DNA of 64,000 nt from an uncultured Aquimarina sp. (GTDB lineage Bacteria > Bacteroidota > Bacteroidia > Flavobacteriales > Flavobacteriaceae). A model generated the notes under the pieces. The model was not told where the DNA came from. It searched no databases and saw only the letters and a list, made by a program, of their open reading frames with translations. Below, one piece after another: positions 8,919 to 18,884 of the stretch. A program made the translations under genes and the position numbers. Location: NCBI GenBank assembly GCA_947499005.1, contig CANMML010000019.1:17411-81410 (forward strand), read 5' to 3'. The stretch's first letter is position 1, and each line of letters starts with the position of its first letter.

Positions 8919-11900
8919 TTAGTTTGAAACTATCAGTTTAATCACTTTTTGATCTGTACTAGAAATGATATTTATAAAGTACATTCCAGAAGATAAGTTT
9001 GATACGTCGATAGTATTATTAGAAGTGTCTAAAGCAGCAGTAGCAACTAAAGCTCCATTTACGTTAAGTAATTGGTAGGTATATGCCTCACCACTTATCA
9101 ATCCGTTAACGTTAGCTATAGATGAAGCCGGGTTTGGACTAACATTTAAATCTGCTGTAACATTAATTGATTTGGATGCGCTAGCAGGAGATAAAGTAAC
9201 TTTATCTAAATTCCATTGCCATTGATTCGATCCAGAAGCATTAATTCTCACATCATGATTCCCACTACTTAAAGTAAAAGTACCACCATCAACAGTTCCA
9301 AAACTATCCCAAGAACCATTGTTAGGTACATTCGTAGTATCTACGGTAACACCATCAATTACTAATTGAATTTGTGCATTATCCGAAGGCGTTGAAATTA
9401 AATATTCAATGTCAAAAGTTCCTCCTACAGGCACATTAATAGTGTATTCTGCAAAGTCTCCACTATTTACATAATTGATATTCGTAGCATTGTCATTAAC
9501 TCCTAATCCAGGTCCTCCAGCGAATGCATCGTTAAAGGTTCCTCCTGTATTATTAAAGTCTTCTGCCTCTATCACTAGAGTAGAAGGAGTTCCGCCACCA
9601 CCGTTGTTACCACCAGCAGCTTCGAAAGACATAAAGTTCAAGTTGATACCATTTTCAATGATTTCAACACGTAATACTTGAGAACCAGCACTTAGGTTTA
9701 CAGAAGTAGTAACTGTTTGGTAAGATTGCCATCCTCCAGTAGTAGGAAGATCAATATTTCCAGTTTTGTCAGTTCCGTCAGAAAGAATGCGAATGATTCC
9801 GTCTTTAGTTCTTGATGCATAACGAATATCAACATCATAGTTACCAGCAGTAGGAACATTCACGGTATATTCTAACCATTCTCCATTACTAGTCCATCCA
9901 ATATTAAATCCGCCTTCACTTGCAGGTTGTATATCCACTCCTTCGTTTGTACGATAAGAGTTTCCGTTATTAGAAGCATCCGCATCATTATAAGCTACTC
10001 CTTGTCCACCATTATCAAAATCTTCAAATTCGATTTGACCAGGTATTACATGATTCGCAAATGGTGTTTGACCACTAGTAACAGGATTTACAGTAATGCT
10101 TGTAGTATCCGTTCTATTTCCATCAGCAGTAGTTACCGTAATTGTTGCTGTACCAGCAGCAATAGCGCTTACAACACCACTTCCATTAACAGTAGCGATA
10201 TTAGTATTACTAGAGCTAAAAGAAACTGTTTGATTTGTAGCATTAGATGGAGCAACAATTGCAGAAAGATTTTGAGTGTCCCCAATATCTAAAGTAGCAT
10301 TCGCAGGAGTTAATGATACTCCAGTTACAGCTACTGTATTATTGTTGTCATCTGTTTTCGTTAAAGTAATCTTATCAAGATTCCATTGCCATTGTTCACT
10401 TCCTGAAGCCGTTATTCTAACCGTTTTTACACCTGTAGTTAAAGAAATAGTTCCACTACCATCGATAGTTCTGTAATCATCCCAAGAACCATTGTTAGGA
10501 ATATTTGTAGTATCTACCACGATATTATCAATTGTTAATTGAATCTGTGCATTGTCAGAAGGAGTAGAGATCAAGTATTCAATATCATAGTCTCCAGCGA
10601 TACCAACATTAATAGTGTAGTCAGCGAAATCACCTGAATTCACAAAGTTAATTGTAGTTCCGTTGTTATTTACACCTAAGCCAGAACCTCCAGAACTTGC
10701 ATCATTGAACGTACCACCAGTATTGGTAAATGTTTCTGCTTCAATTACAATAGTTTCTCCAGCAGGATCAGGGTCACCACCACCGCCATTGTTACCACCA
10801 GTAACAGTAACAACTGTAGTATCCGTAAAACTTCCGTCGACTGTAGTACCAGTAATAGTTGCTGTACCAGCTGCAACAGCTGTCACAATCCCAGAAGAGT
10901 TAACAGTAGCTACACTAGCATTATTAGTTGACCAAGAAACAGATTTATTAGTCGCATTACTTGGAGAAATAGTTGCAGATAGTGTGCTTGTTTGGTTTAC
11001 ATTCAAGCTTAGAGATGCAGGAGTTACATTTACACCTGTAACAGCAATTGGGTCAGGAACGTCAGGAGCTCCAGTAGAACGACCAGGAACCTTAGAAAAG
11101 TCCCAAGTTATCATGTTAACAATATTTACTTCTCCTACATGTTGGAAATCAACAACGATTGAGTTGTTAGTTTGTATTAAACTTGCGGGTACTGGTATTT
11201 CTAATACTCCAAACCATTTAGATCTAAATTGTTGACCACCTCTCCAATCGAAAGGAACATCAAGTTCAACACCGTTGAATTCGAATTTGTTAAGAGATAA
11301 GAATCCATTCTCGGTTTGTGGAGCATCGAAAAGCGTTACTGTCATTTTCACAATAGCTTCAGTTTGACTAGGATTACTAGGAACTGTTACATTGTTTACA
11401 AAAAACGTATTGTCTCCTCCTTGAATGTTAACACGTTGGTTATTACTTACAGGCTCTCCGAAAAATTTATTTTCAACAGAAGTTTCATCTATAACAACTG
11501 GGCTTGCGAATGTGTATTTAAGCACCATAGTAGCCTCTGGCTTCAATGTTACAGAAGATGGGATAGAGCTAGTAGTATTATCTGCTAATATGATATCCCT
11601 TACACCTTCTAAGAATAAATGTTTGATTCGAACACTTGTTGGATTGTTGTTATTGTCTTCGAAAAAGTTTAAAGCTATAGATGTTTCTTCTTCTACTAAA
11701 TTGTTTAAAATTAAATAAACATCATTACCATCTACGTAACTATCCACTTGAATATCTGGGTCTGAAGATTTTGTATCGATTCTTGTTCCATCAACATCAT
11801 CCCATAATTCATACCATTTTGTTAATTCACTAAATTCCCATTCACCATCACCATCATCATCACGAAGTGTTTTATAGTGATATACTACTTCAGGAATACC

Positions 11901-13229
11901 ATCTCCATTGTTATCAATATCTCTAAATTGAGCTTTCAATAAATGGAAAGGCATAGATAATTCAACATAATCAGGTCTTTCTAAGAACTGCATCATCATT
12001 GCACTAAATGGCTTTAAGTTCTCCCAGTCGTATCTCGTATCATGTGGCATTGGATCCCATGCATTAGCTACGGCACCGTATTCAGAAATGATAACAGGTT
12101 TTCTATTATTTTCTCCGTATTTGAAAACATCATACCACTCTAACATTTCTAGTGTAGCCTCTACATGTCCTCCAGATCGTCTTTGACCTCCATTATTTTG
12201 GTAGCGTGGCCAGTCATAGAAGTGAACTGCATAAAAATCCATGTTTTCACCAGCTCTATCTATAAATTCTTTCCAAATTACATCCCACTGATACCAATCA
12301 GTATCTGAAGGTAAGGCAAATAAAGGAGTGTCTACTTGACCTCTAGCATAATCAATTGCTACTTGATCTGCAGCAGTTGTACCATAAAAATTAGCTACAT
12401 AATTTGGATCTCTAAAACGAGAAAAACCATCGCCTCTAAAAAGGTCGTGTAAACCCCATGTCATACCACCAATTTTAGGAGCTCTACTTCCTAGTTTTTC
12501 TCTTACACCTTGAGCTACCAGATTGTGATATTCTATAATATCTTCCCAGCTAGACATCATAAATTGACCTGTGTTTAATTCAAAGTCAGGTTCATTCATT
12601 ACCTCCCAATATTCAGGAATTGGAACTCCTTCTTGACTGGCATTATCAACGAAGAAATCTTCCATATACTGCGACACCCATTCTGCGGATGTTTCTATAT
12701 CTCGTGGCATCCAAACAAAACCGTTTTCACGCCCCCAAGAAGACCCACTTAAACCATTATCGAAATAAGATAGAGTAGGGTAGGTAGGGTGGGCATTTGT
12801 ACCCATAATTGCACCTTTAGTCTGTTCGCTTTTGAACTGACTTAGACCTCTATCTTGAATTCGTTGATCGTATTCTCCTTTCCAAAAATCTAGCAATACA
12901 GTTAAACTGTCTGGGTCATGATGATTTCTGTTGTTTTCGTCTTCTGGACTAAATTGATGCAAGAAAGATGCAATACCATTATCGCGTCCCAATTGTACGT
13001 CCCATTCGTTGAAAAGGATTTCCGCTTTGTCTACTTCGCCTTCCCAGGCATTTTCGTAAAGACTGGCATGCATTGTAATGTGTCGATCACGACCGAAGTC
13101 GGATACTCCTCCTACGGAGTGTTTAATGTTTAGGTTGACATCTACATTTGCCGAATTTTGGGCAAAGACGCTAACCAAGGATGATGTTGAGAGCACAACA
13201 CCAACACTGAGCACTTTTAATAGTTTCAT
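8919..13229 (-). CDS. Secreted GH86 (beta-agarase/porphyranase-type) multimodular enzyme: GH86, Ig-like, CBM6, Ig-like, CBM6, CBM6, T9SS CTD
   Basis: VNLNIKHSVGGVSDFGRDRHITMHASLYE; acid/base context YWEVMNEPDFE; nucleophile context PVIISEYGAV; BIG2 VTPASLSLNVNQTSTLSATISPSNATNKSVSWS; CBM6 repeats; C-terminal SSGMYFINIISSTDQKVIKLIVSN. Confidence 0.85.
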   Translation of the reverse strand: MKLLKVLSVGVVLSTSSLVSVFAQNSANVDVNLNIKHSVGGVSDFGRDRHITMHASLYENAWEGEVDKAEILFNEWDVQLGRDNGIASFLHQFSPEDENNRNHHDPDSLTVLLDFWKGEYDQRIQDRGLSQFKSEQTKGAIMGTNAHPTYPTLSYFDNGLSGSSWGRENGFVWMPRDIETSAEWVSQYMEDFFVDNASQEGVPIPEYWEVMNEPDFELNTGQFMMSSWEDIIEYHNLVAQGVREKLGSRAPKIGGMTWGLHDLFRGDGFSRFRDPNYVANFYGTTAADQVAIDYARGQVDTPLFALPSDTDWYQWDVIWKEFIDRAGENMDFYAVHFYDWPRYQNNGGQRRSGGHVEATLEMLEWYDVFKYGENNRKPVIISEYGAVANAWDPMPHDTRYDWENLKPFSAMMMQFLERPDYVELSMPFHLLKAQFRDIDNNGDGIPEVVYHYKTLRDDDGDGEWEFSELTKWYELWDDVDGTRIDTKSSDPDIQVDSYVDGNDVYLILNNLVEEETSIALNFFEDNNNNPTSVRIKHLFLEGVRDIILADNTTSSIPSSVTLKPEATMVLKYTFASPVVIDETSVENKFFGEPVSNNQRVNIQGGDNTFFVNNVTVPSNPSQTEAIVKMTVTLFDAPQTENGFLSLNKFEFNGVELDVPFDWRGGQQFRSKWFGVLEIPVPASLIQTNNSIVVDFQHVGEVNIVNMITWDFSKVPGRSTGAPDVPDPIAVTGVNVTPASLSLNVNQTSTLSATISPSNATNKSVSWSTNNASVATVNSSGIVTAVAAGTATITGTTVDGSFTDTTVVTVTGGNNGGGGDPDPAGETIVIEAETFTNTGGTFNDASSGGSGLGVNNNGTTINFVNSGDFADYTINVGIAGDYDIEYLISTPSDNAQIQLTIDNIVVDTTNIPNNGSWDDYRTIDGSGTISLTTGVKTVRITASGSEQWQWNLDKITLTKTDDNNNTVAVTGVSLTPANATLDIGDTQNLSAIVAPSNATNQTVSFSSSNTNIATVNGSGVVSAIAAGTATITVTTADGNRTDTTSITVNPVTSGQTPFANHVIPGQIEFEDFDNGGQGVAYNDADASNNGNSYRTNEGVDIQPASEGGFNIGWTSNGEWLEYTVNVPTAGNYDVDIRYASRTKDGIIRILSDGTDKTGNIDLPTTGGWQSYQTVTTSVNLSAGSQVLRVEIIENGINLNFMSFEAAGGNNGGGGTPSTLVIEAEDFNNTGGTFNDAFAGGPGLGVNDNATNINYVNSGDFAEYTINVPVGGTFDIEYLISTPSDNAQIQLVIDGVTVDTTNVPNNGSWDSFGTVDGGTFTLSSGNHDVRINASGSNQWQWNLDKVTLSPASASKSINVTADLNVSPNPASSIANVNGLISGEAYTYQLLNVNGALVATAALDTSNNTIDVSNLSSGMYFINIISSTDQKVIKLIVSN

Positions 13230-13862
13230 GTTATTATTGATTAATTGTGGCGCTAAATTACGAGAAGGGTTTAGTGTAATTTGTTAAAAAAGAGTCTTGT
13301 AGGAAATAAAATCGATTGTATTCGACAATTCGCTTAAAAAAATAGTCAAAATACCACGAAAACGTTATAATTGAAAAATTACTGAGGTGTGTAATTGTTT
13401 CATTGTTGTTTATTTGTATTTATTTTTGGGTTAATAGGTTTTAAATCAATGTTTAAAATGCTAAAAAATTAAGAATTGATTGGTTGTGAATCTTGTAGGA
13501 CGAAGCTTTAATAGGATGTGTTTTGAGGTTTATACTCTTGTTTTTCGTTTTTTTAAATAATAATATTTGGTGTAATCGTAATTTTTTAACGATAATATCG
13601 CAATAAATTTACAATAAGCGAAGTGTGTGTTTTGAATTTATAGATATATTTTTTGAAAGCTTTTCGAAGTAAAAAAGAGTTTGTTTTATGCAAAATAATT
13701 ATGAATACGCGTTTTTTTTAATGCGATTTAGATGTGAAAAACAAAAGAATTTAAGACAAATTTCATGTTCTGTTTTCACGTTTAAAAAGTGATCATTTTC
13801 ACTTTAAGGCGAATTCATTTAGCATTATGTAAAACTCAATTAAATGGTTCTTTGGTAAAAAA

Positions 13863-13979
13863 ACAAGAGACTACCTAAAAGTAAAACTTGTGTCATATAA
13901 CATCTCTTTTAGGTAATAAATGAGATGAGATTCTGAACAAAATCAGAATGACAGTTTTTTCTTTTAGATAGTCTCTTGT
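13863..13979 (-). terminator. Long inverted repeat downstream of GH86 gene 2 (terminator or structured 3' end)
   Basis: ACAAGAGACTACCTAAAAG (13863-13881) pairs with CTTTTAGATAGTCTCTTGT (13961-13979), one mismatch. Confidence 0.55.
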
Positions 13980-14005
13980 GTACTAAATGATACTTATAGT
14001 CTTAA

Positions 14006-17000
14006 CTATTTTTTGATTATTTTAAATAAATTACTGGATGTATTATTTTCAATTTTAATCAAATAAAGTCCAGTAGGATATTTACCAAGATCTAAATTTA
14101 TTTCATTACTATTTACATTTGATATTTGTTCTAAGACAATACCTTGTAAGTTTAATATAGAAATATTTGAAGCCTTATTTAACTGAGCGCCTTCAATTAC
14201 AAGTTCCCCATGAGTTGGATTTGGATAAATAGAGAATTCAGCCACCGAATCGAATTCACCAACAGATAATGTTCCAGAAAGAGTTAAGCTAAACCAATCT
14301 GCATTCCATTGCCAAGTTTCAGTCCCTGTTGATTCAAAGCGAATAGTGTGTGTGCCTTCGTCAATGCTAATTTCTTCAGAACCCATTTGAGTTGTATAAA
14401 TTTCCCAATCGGTCGTGCCGCTTACGGTCGTAGTGTTCATTAGGACTCCATCTACATAGGTATTTACTCCTAGGTTATTGGTGTTTGGGGAAGCAATATG
14501 ATACTTAATCGTATATATTCCATCACTAGGAATATCTACAGTATAATCTGCCCAATCTCCAGAAGTATTGTTATTAAATCCGGTGCTACTTCGTATAACA
14601 CCATCTGTAGAACCACCTGTATTAATGAATGTTTCGGCTTCTATTACTATAGATGTAGTAACAATTACCTCGCAAGTAGCAGATATACTTGGGTCAACAG
14701 CAGACGTGGCTGTAACAGTTGCTATTCCTTCACTAGCTCCAGCAGTTATATTTCCATTAGGATCTATACTAACAACACTATTATTTACCGCCCAATTGAT
14801 ATCAGTATCTGTCGTAAATGTTGGGACTAGAGTAATGGGTAACAATGTGCTGGTTCCTGGGAAAATATTTATAGTTGCAGGAATTTCTATCGATTCTATA
14901 GGGATAGACACAATTTCAGCTTGTACTGTAATAGTTACTTCATCAAAAATTGTATTTATATCATTAGAAGTAGCTCTAATGGTAGTTTCTCCTTCCGAGA
15001 CTCCTGTGACAACCCCAGTAGTTGCATTTACAGTAGCAATTTCAGGATTACTAGAGCTCCATGTAATACTTGTATCAAATGCATCTGCAGGAAGAATAGA
15101 AGCTGTACGTGTTATGTTTGCTCCAACTTGTACCGAAGGTAATCCTTCATCTATAGCAACAGATGAAATACGGATATGATCTATAATTTCGATGGTTTTA
15201 GTTGCTACATCCAAAACAGTATCCCCGTCTTTTAATGTTAATTGAATTATATAGTCGGTGTCAGGGGTAGGAGTGTCTGTAAGGTTGTACGATACCTCTA
15301 CAGTTTCGTTTCCTAGAGCATTCGCAGCTTCAGTTCCAGTTCCTATTACTAATCCGTCTTTTATCAATGCTACTTCTACAGTTCGTTCACCCATTGCTAT
15401 AATAGGTACACTAAATGTTCCCGTAGTAAATGGGCGTAAGAAATCAGGTAAATCTCTAGTGAATACACTTTCGTCTCCTGCAATACGAACATCAATTACT
15501 ATTTCATCAGAAATATTTGTTCCTTGAACTTTTGCGGTAATCGTAGCTGATCCTCCAATTACTTTACCGATTACTTTTCCCGATGGAAGTACAGAGGCAA
15601 CACCTTCATCGCTTGAAGTCCATTCAATCGATGGTGCATTTTCCGTTTCGGGAGTAAGTTGTAGTGTTAGAGGGGTGTTTACATATTGATCTACTGTAAT
15701 CTGAGAGCCTTCTAAAATTTCTATAGAGGTAATGTCTGTAATTTCAAAAGGAATTGCTGTAATGGTTTTTGCAGCAAAAATGCTAGAAGATTCCTGACTT
15801 GTCGCTGTAATAATAGCTACTCCTGAATCTGCTACTGCAGTTACAACACCATTTTCATCTACTGTAGCTACGCTAGTGTCAGAAGAAGTCCAATTTAATC
15901 CTTTGTTTGTAGCATTTGATGGAGTGAAAGTCGGAACAATTCCTAAGTTATTGCCATTCATTAATGATTCAGAATCACTTCCTAAAGAGAGGTCAGTTAA
16001 GGCTATAGAAGAATTGTCTGTTCTTCCAGGATCTTGATCCATATCCCAAACCTGAAGCATTACAGTAGTAAAGTCGGCGTTTTGTTGACGTTGGAAGTAA
16101 ATAGTGTTATCTCCATCGTTAAGGTATTCTATTGGAACATCGATTTCGAGTACTCCAAACCAACCTCCACCATATACGCTAGCTACTTTTCCTCTAGGGT
16201 TTAGTAACATAGGGCTTTCAGTAACGACCTCGTTTCCGTTTACTCGTAATGATACAACTTTAATGCTTTTGTTATCCCCAGCATCAGTTGGGTTATAGAA
16301 AAAACCACCTACTCTAACCATAGCTTCCCCTTTTGCAGGTTTCACTACGTTTTTTACTGTAGTCGTAAAATTAGCATTACCGACTAAACGACATAATTGA
16401 GTCCCTCTAGAGTTTTTTGCATTGGTAAGAGGCTCAGACATATACTTTGTCTCTTTTGATTCTTTATCTATTGTCACAGGGTTAGCATAAGTATAATCTA
16501 GAACAATTGTAGAGTTAGGCTTCAACGTTACTTGTGAAGGAGCTGTTTCAAGGTTGACAACAGATAAATCTGGTTCTCCTTGAGTTCCTAAGTCGGGGTT
16601 AAAGAATAAATGACGCATTTCTACATTACTAACTGTGTTTGCAGTAGCAGCGTTGAATGTATTCAAGTTGATTGTTTCTACTTGATTATCGGCATTATTT
16701 AAAATAACATATACATGATTTCCATTAGCATAAGCATCTACTTGAATATCTAGATTGCTAGCCTTCGTATCAATACGAGTACCATCTACATCTTTCCAAA
16801 GTTCGTAATAGTATATTAAAGCACTCCAATCCCAACCGCCAGAAGGTTCATTGATTACCCATGGATCAGTACTACCAGTCCAATTCCCTATAGGATCAAA
16901 TAAAGTAGCACCATCATAACGTTCTACACTTCCATCGTTATGAGGTATGGCTCCCCATACTGCTTTTGTTGGAGCAAAAGGCATACTCATGACTACATGA

Positions 17001-18229
17001 GAAGGGCGCTCCAAAAATTCCATAAACATTTGGTTAAAAGGCTTTATGAATTCCCAATCTCTTCTTCTATCCGGTAAAGAGAGTATATAGTCTCTATTAA
17101 CGGCTCCAAATTCAGACAGAACAATATCTTTCTTTTTCCCAAATTTGAAATTGTCATACCACTCTAGCTGATCTAGCATAGCTTCTGTATGTCCTCCAGA
17201 TCTAATAGTAGCTTGTTGTTCATTTGCTGCCGGCCAGTCATATATGTGAACTCCATAGAAATCCATGTCTTCACCTGCATGATCAATAAAACCTTGCCAT
17301 AGGTAATCCCATTGCCACCAGTTATCGGTGCGACGATCCCATGCATTAGGCCAACCATCTATTCCACTTAGCATATTGTCATATAATGCTCTAGCTTCTT
17401 CACTAGAGTGCTCGTACCAAAAAGCACCGTCCCATCTAGTAGGTATTCCGTCTGGTTTATAAAAATCATGTTGCCCTTGGGTCATACCACCTATTAAAGG
17501 TGCTTTGTCTCCTAATCTATCTTTTACAGCTTGTGCAACTAATTTGTGATACTCCCAATTTTTTTCAAGACTCGAAACAATCATTCCAAATTGAGGATTC
17601 ATGAAATTCATATCAGGCTCATTATAACATTCCCAATATTTAGGAAGTTGAAAACCTAGGTCTCCTGGATTTTTTGCAAAATAATGATCTAAATACAGCG
17701 ATACCCATTCTGCTGCTGCGTCTACATCTTTAACAAACCATCCGCCTTTTCCTTTTCCAAAACCTTCAAACCATGAAAGATTAGCATACATTGGACTAAA
17801 ATCATTGATCCCCATGATCATGTTTTCAGTTTTGCTTTGGTATTGTTTACGGGCAATAAATAGATCCGACGATTCCCATTGTTTTAAACCATTACTATGT
17901 TCAATCATTTGGGCTTCGTGTGGCCAACTCGGTCTATCGGGATCTTCTTCTACGCCTTGCATTTTCCAAGTTGCCGAACCAGTTTCTCTTCCGAAATAGA
18001 TTCCTAAGTCATTGATAAGGTAATCTAACTTGTCTTCTTCTCCATCCCAATCTGTTTCATGGGGAGTGGCGTGAATTGTCATATGTCTTTCTCGACCAAA
18101 ATCTGATACACCTTCCACCGAATGTTTGATGTTGAGGTTGATGTCTACGTTAGTTGTTTGCGCCCAAAGCGAGGCAGTTGTTAGATACATGAGCAGTATC
18201 AGCAACTTTTGAATTTTGATTAGTTTCAT
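14006..18229 (-). CDS. Secreted GH86 (beta-agarase/porphyranase-type) multimodular enzyme 2: GH86, several Ig-like domains, CBM6, T9SS CTD
   Basis: VDINLNIKHSVEGVSDFGRERHMTIHATPHE; YWECYNEPDMNF; DIVLSEFGAV; multiple BIG2-like repeats (ITWSSSNPEIATVNATTGVVTGVSEGETTI); CBM6 SIVIEAETFINTGGSTDG; C-term LGKYPTGLYLIKIENNTSSNLFKIIKK. Confidence 0.85.
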   Translation of the reverse strand: MKLIKIQKLLILLMYLTTASLWAQTTNVDINLNIKHSVEGVSDFGRERHMTIHATPHETDWDGEEDKLDYLINDLGIYFGRETGSATWKMQGVEEDPDRPSWPHEAQMIEHSNGLKQWESSDLFIARKQYQSKTENMIMGINDFSPMYANLSWFEGFGKGKGGWFVKDVDAAAEWVSLYLDHYFAKNPGDLGFQLPKYWECYNEPDMNFMNPQFGMIVSSLEKNWEYHKLVAQAVKDRLGDKAPLIGGMTQGQHDFYKPDGIPTRWDGAFWYEHSSEEARALYDNMLSGIDGWPNAWDRRTDNWWQWDYLWQGFIDHAGEDMDFYGVHIYDWPAANEQQATIRSGGHTEAMLDQLEWYDNFKFGKKKDIVLSEFGAVNRDYILSLPDRRRDWEFIKPFNQMFMEFLERPSHVVMSMPFAPTKAVWGAIPHNDGSVERYDGATLFDPIGNWTGSTDPWVINEPSGGWDWSALIYYYELWKDVDGTRIDTKASNLDIQVDAYANGNHVYVILNNADNQVETINLNTFNAATANTVSNVEMRHLFFNPDLGTQGEPDLSVVNLETAPSQVTLKPNSTIVLDYTYANPVTIDKESKETKYMSEPLTNAKNSRGTQLCRLVGNANFTTTVKNVVKPAKGEAMVRVGGFFYNPTDAGDNKSIKVVSLRVNGNEVVTESPMLLNPRGKVASVYGGGWFGVLEIDVPIEYLNDGDNTIYFQRQQNADFTTVMLQVWDMDQDPGRTDNSSIALTDLSLGSDSESLMNGNNLGIVPTFTPSNATNKGLNWTSSDTSVATVDENGVVTAVADSGVAIITATSQESSSIFAAKTITAIPFEITDITSIEILEGSQITVDQYVNTPLTLQLTPETENAPSIEWTSSDEGVASVLPSGKVIGKVIGGSATITAKVQGTNISDEIVIDVRIAGDESVFTRDLPDFLRPFTTGTFSVPIIAMGERTVEVALIKDGLVIGTGTEAANALGNETVEVSYNLTDTPTPDTDYIIQLTLKDGDTVLDVATKTIEIIDHIRISSVAIDEGLPSVQVGANITRTASILPADAFDTSITWSSSNPEIATVNATTGVVTGVSEGETTIRATSNDINTIFDEVTITVQAEIVSIPIESIEIPATINIFPGTSTLLPITLVPTFTTDTDINWAVNNSVVSIDPNGNITAGASEGIATVTATSAVDPSISATCEVIVTTSIVIEAETFINTGGSTDGVIRSSTGFNNNTSGDWADYTVDIPSDGIYTIKYHIASPNTNNLGVNTYVDGVLMNTTTVSGTTDWEIYTTQMGSEEISIDEGTHTIRFESTGTETWQWNADWFSLTLSGTLSVGEFDSVAEFSIYPNPTHGELVIEGAQLNKASNISILNLQGIVLEQISNVNSNEINLDLGKYPTGLYLIKIENNTSSNLFKIIKK

Positions 18230-18555
18230 CTTATTTTGTTGATTTATAAGCGACTAAAATAGAATAACCAAAGGTGTAAAATTGTTAAAATTTAAGTTTT
18301 TAGATTTATGACACGAAAACAACGCTAAGAGGTTTGTTTTTGTCGTTAAAAAGCATCGAAAACGTTTGAAGTAGGTTTTATATGTGTCAATTCAGCGAGT
18401 AAATAGTGTCTTTTGAAGTGATTTGGTCGTGTTTTTCGCTATGTTAAATGTTTTTGACCTAGCTAAAGGTATTAATGTCGCAAGTGAATAACGATTTAAT
18501 GTAAAATAGTACTAAAATGGGGAGTATGTTTTCGAAGGAGCGAAGTCAATAAATA

Positions 18556-18621
18556 AGGATACTGCCTAAAAAAGTTATTAAATCAACATAATGCAGGAGT
18601 GTCTTTTTTAGGCAGACTCCT
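18556..18621 (-). terminator. Terminator of the downstream small gene
   Basis: AGGATACTGCCTAAAAAAG / CTTTTTTAGGCAGACTCCT imperfect inverted repeat. Confidence 0.6.
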
Positions 18622-18638
18622 AAATAATACTTTAAGGT

Positions 18639-18884
18639 TTATGCGATTCCTTGAGGAGCCCAATGAGAGCATAGCATTCCAGGAGCAGCTTTTTGTGGGT
18701 TTGCACAGTTTGAACTTTCGAAACGTGCGCAAGTATCACAATTAGGGTCATTCTTTAATGCAGCTTTCATTTCAAAGCTATCGCAAGTGTAATTATCACT
18801 TACTTTAACTCCGTGTACTTTGCAAGTGTCATTGGTAGATAAATTATCGCAATTGACACAACTATTTCCTAAACGTATAGCCAT
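18639..18884 (-). CDS. Small Cys-rich hypothetical protein
   Basis: MAIRLGNSCVNCDNLSTNDTCKVHGVKVSDNYTCDSFEMKAALKNDPNCDTCARFESSNCANPQ; start ATG 18884 preferred over the listed 18935. Confidence 0.65.
   Translation of the reverse strand: MAIRLGNSCVNCDNLSTNDTCKVHGVKVSDNYTCDSFEMKAALKNDPNCDTCARFESSNCANPQKAAPGMLCSHWAPQGIA

Noticed and set aside
10663-11235. 190-aa plus-strand ORF (and 9475-9681, 9927-10476, 11316-11718)
   Set aside because: Antisense to the GH86-1 CBM6/BIG2 coding region; composition reflects the codon bias of Thr/Ser/Val-rich repeats on the other strand.
14498-15527. Plus-strand ORFs of 73-203 aa
   Set aside because: Antisense to GH86-2 Ig-like repeats, same reason; no plausible start context or family.
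3067-18229. Complete SusCD-type PUL
   Set aside because: No SusC/SusD-like ORF is present between or beside the four enzymes in this window.
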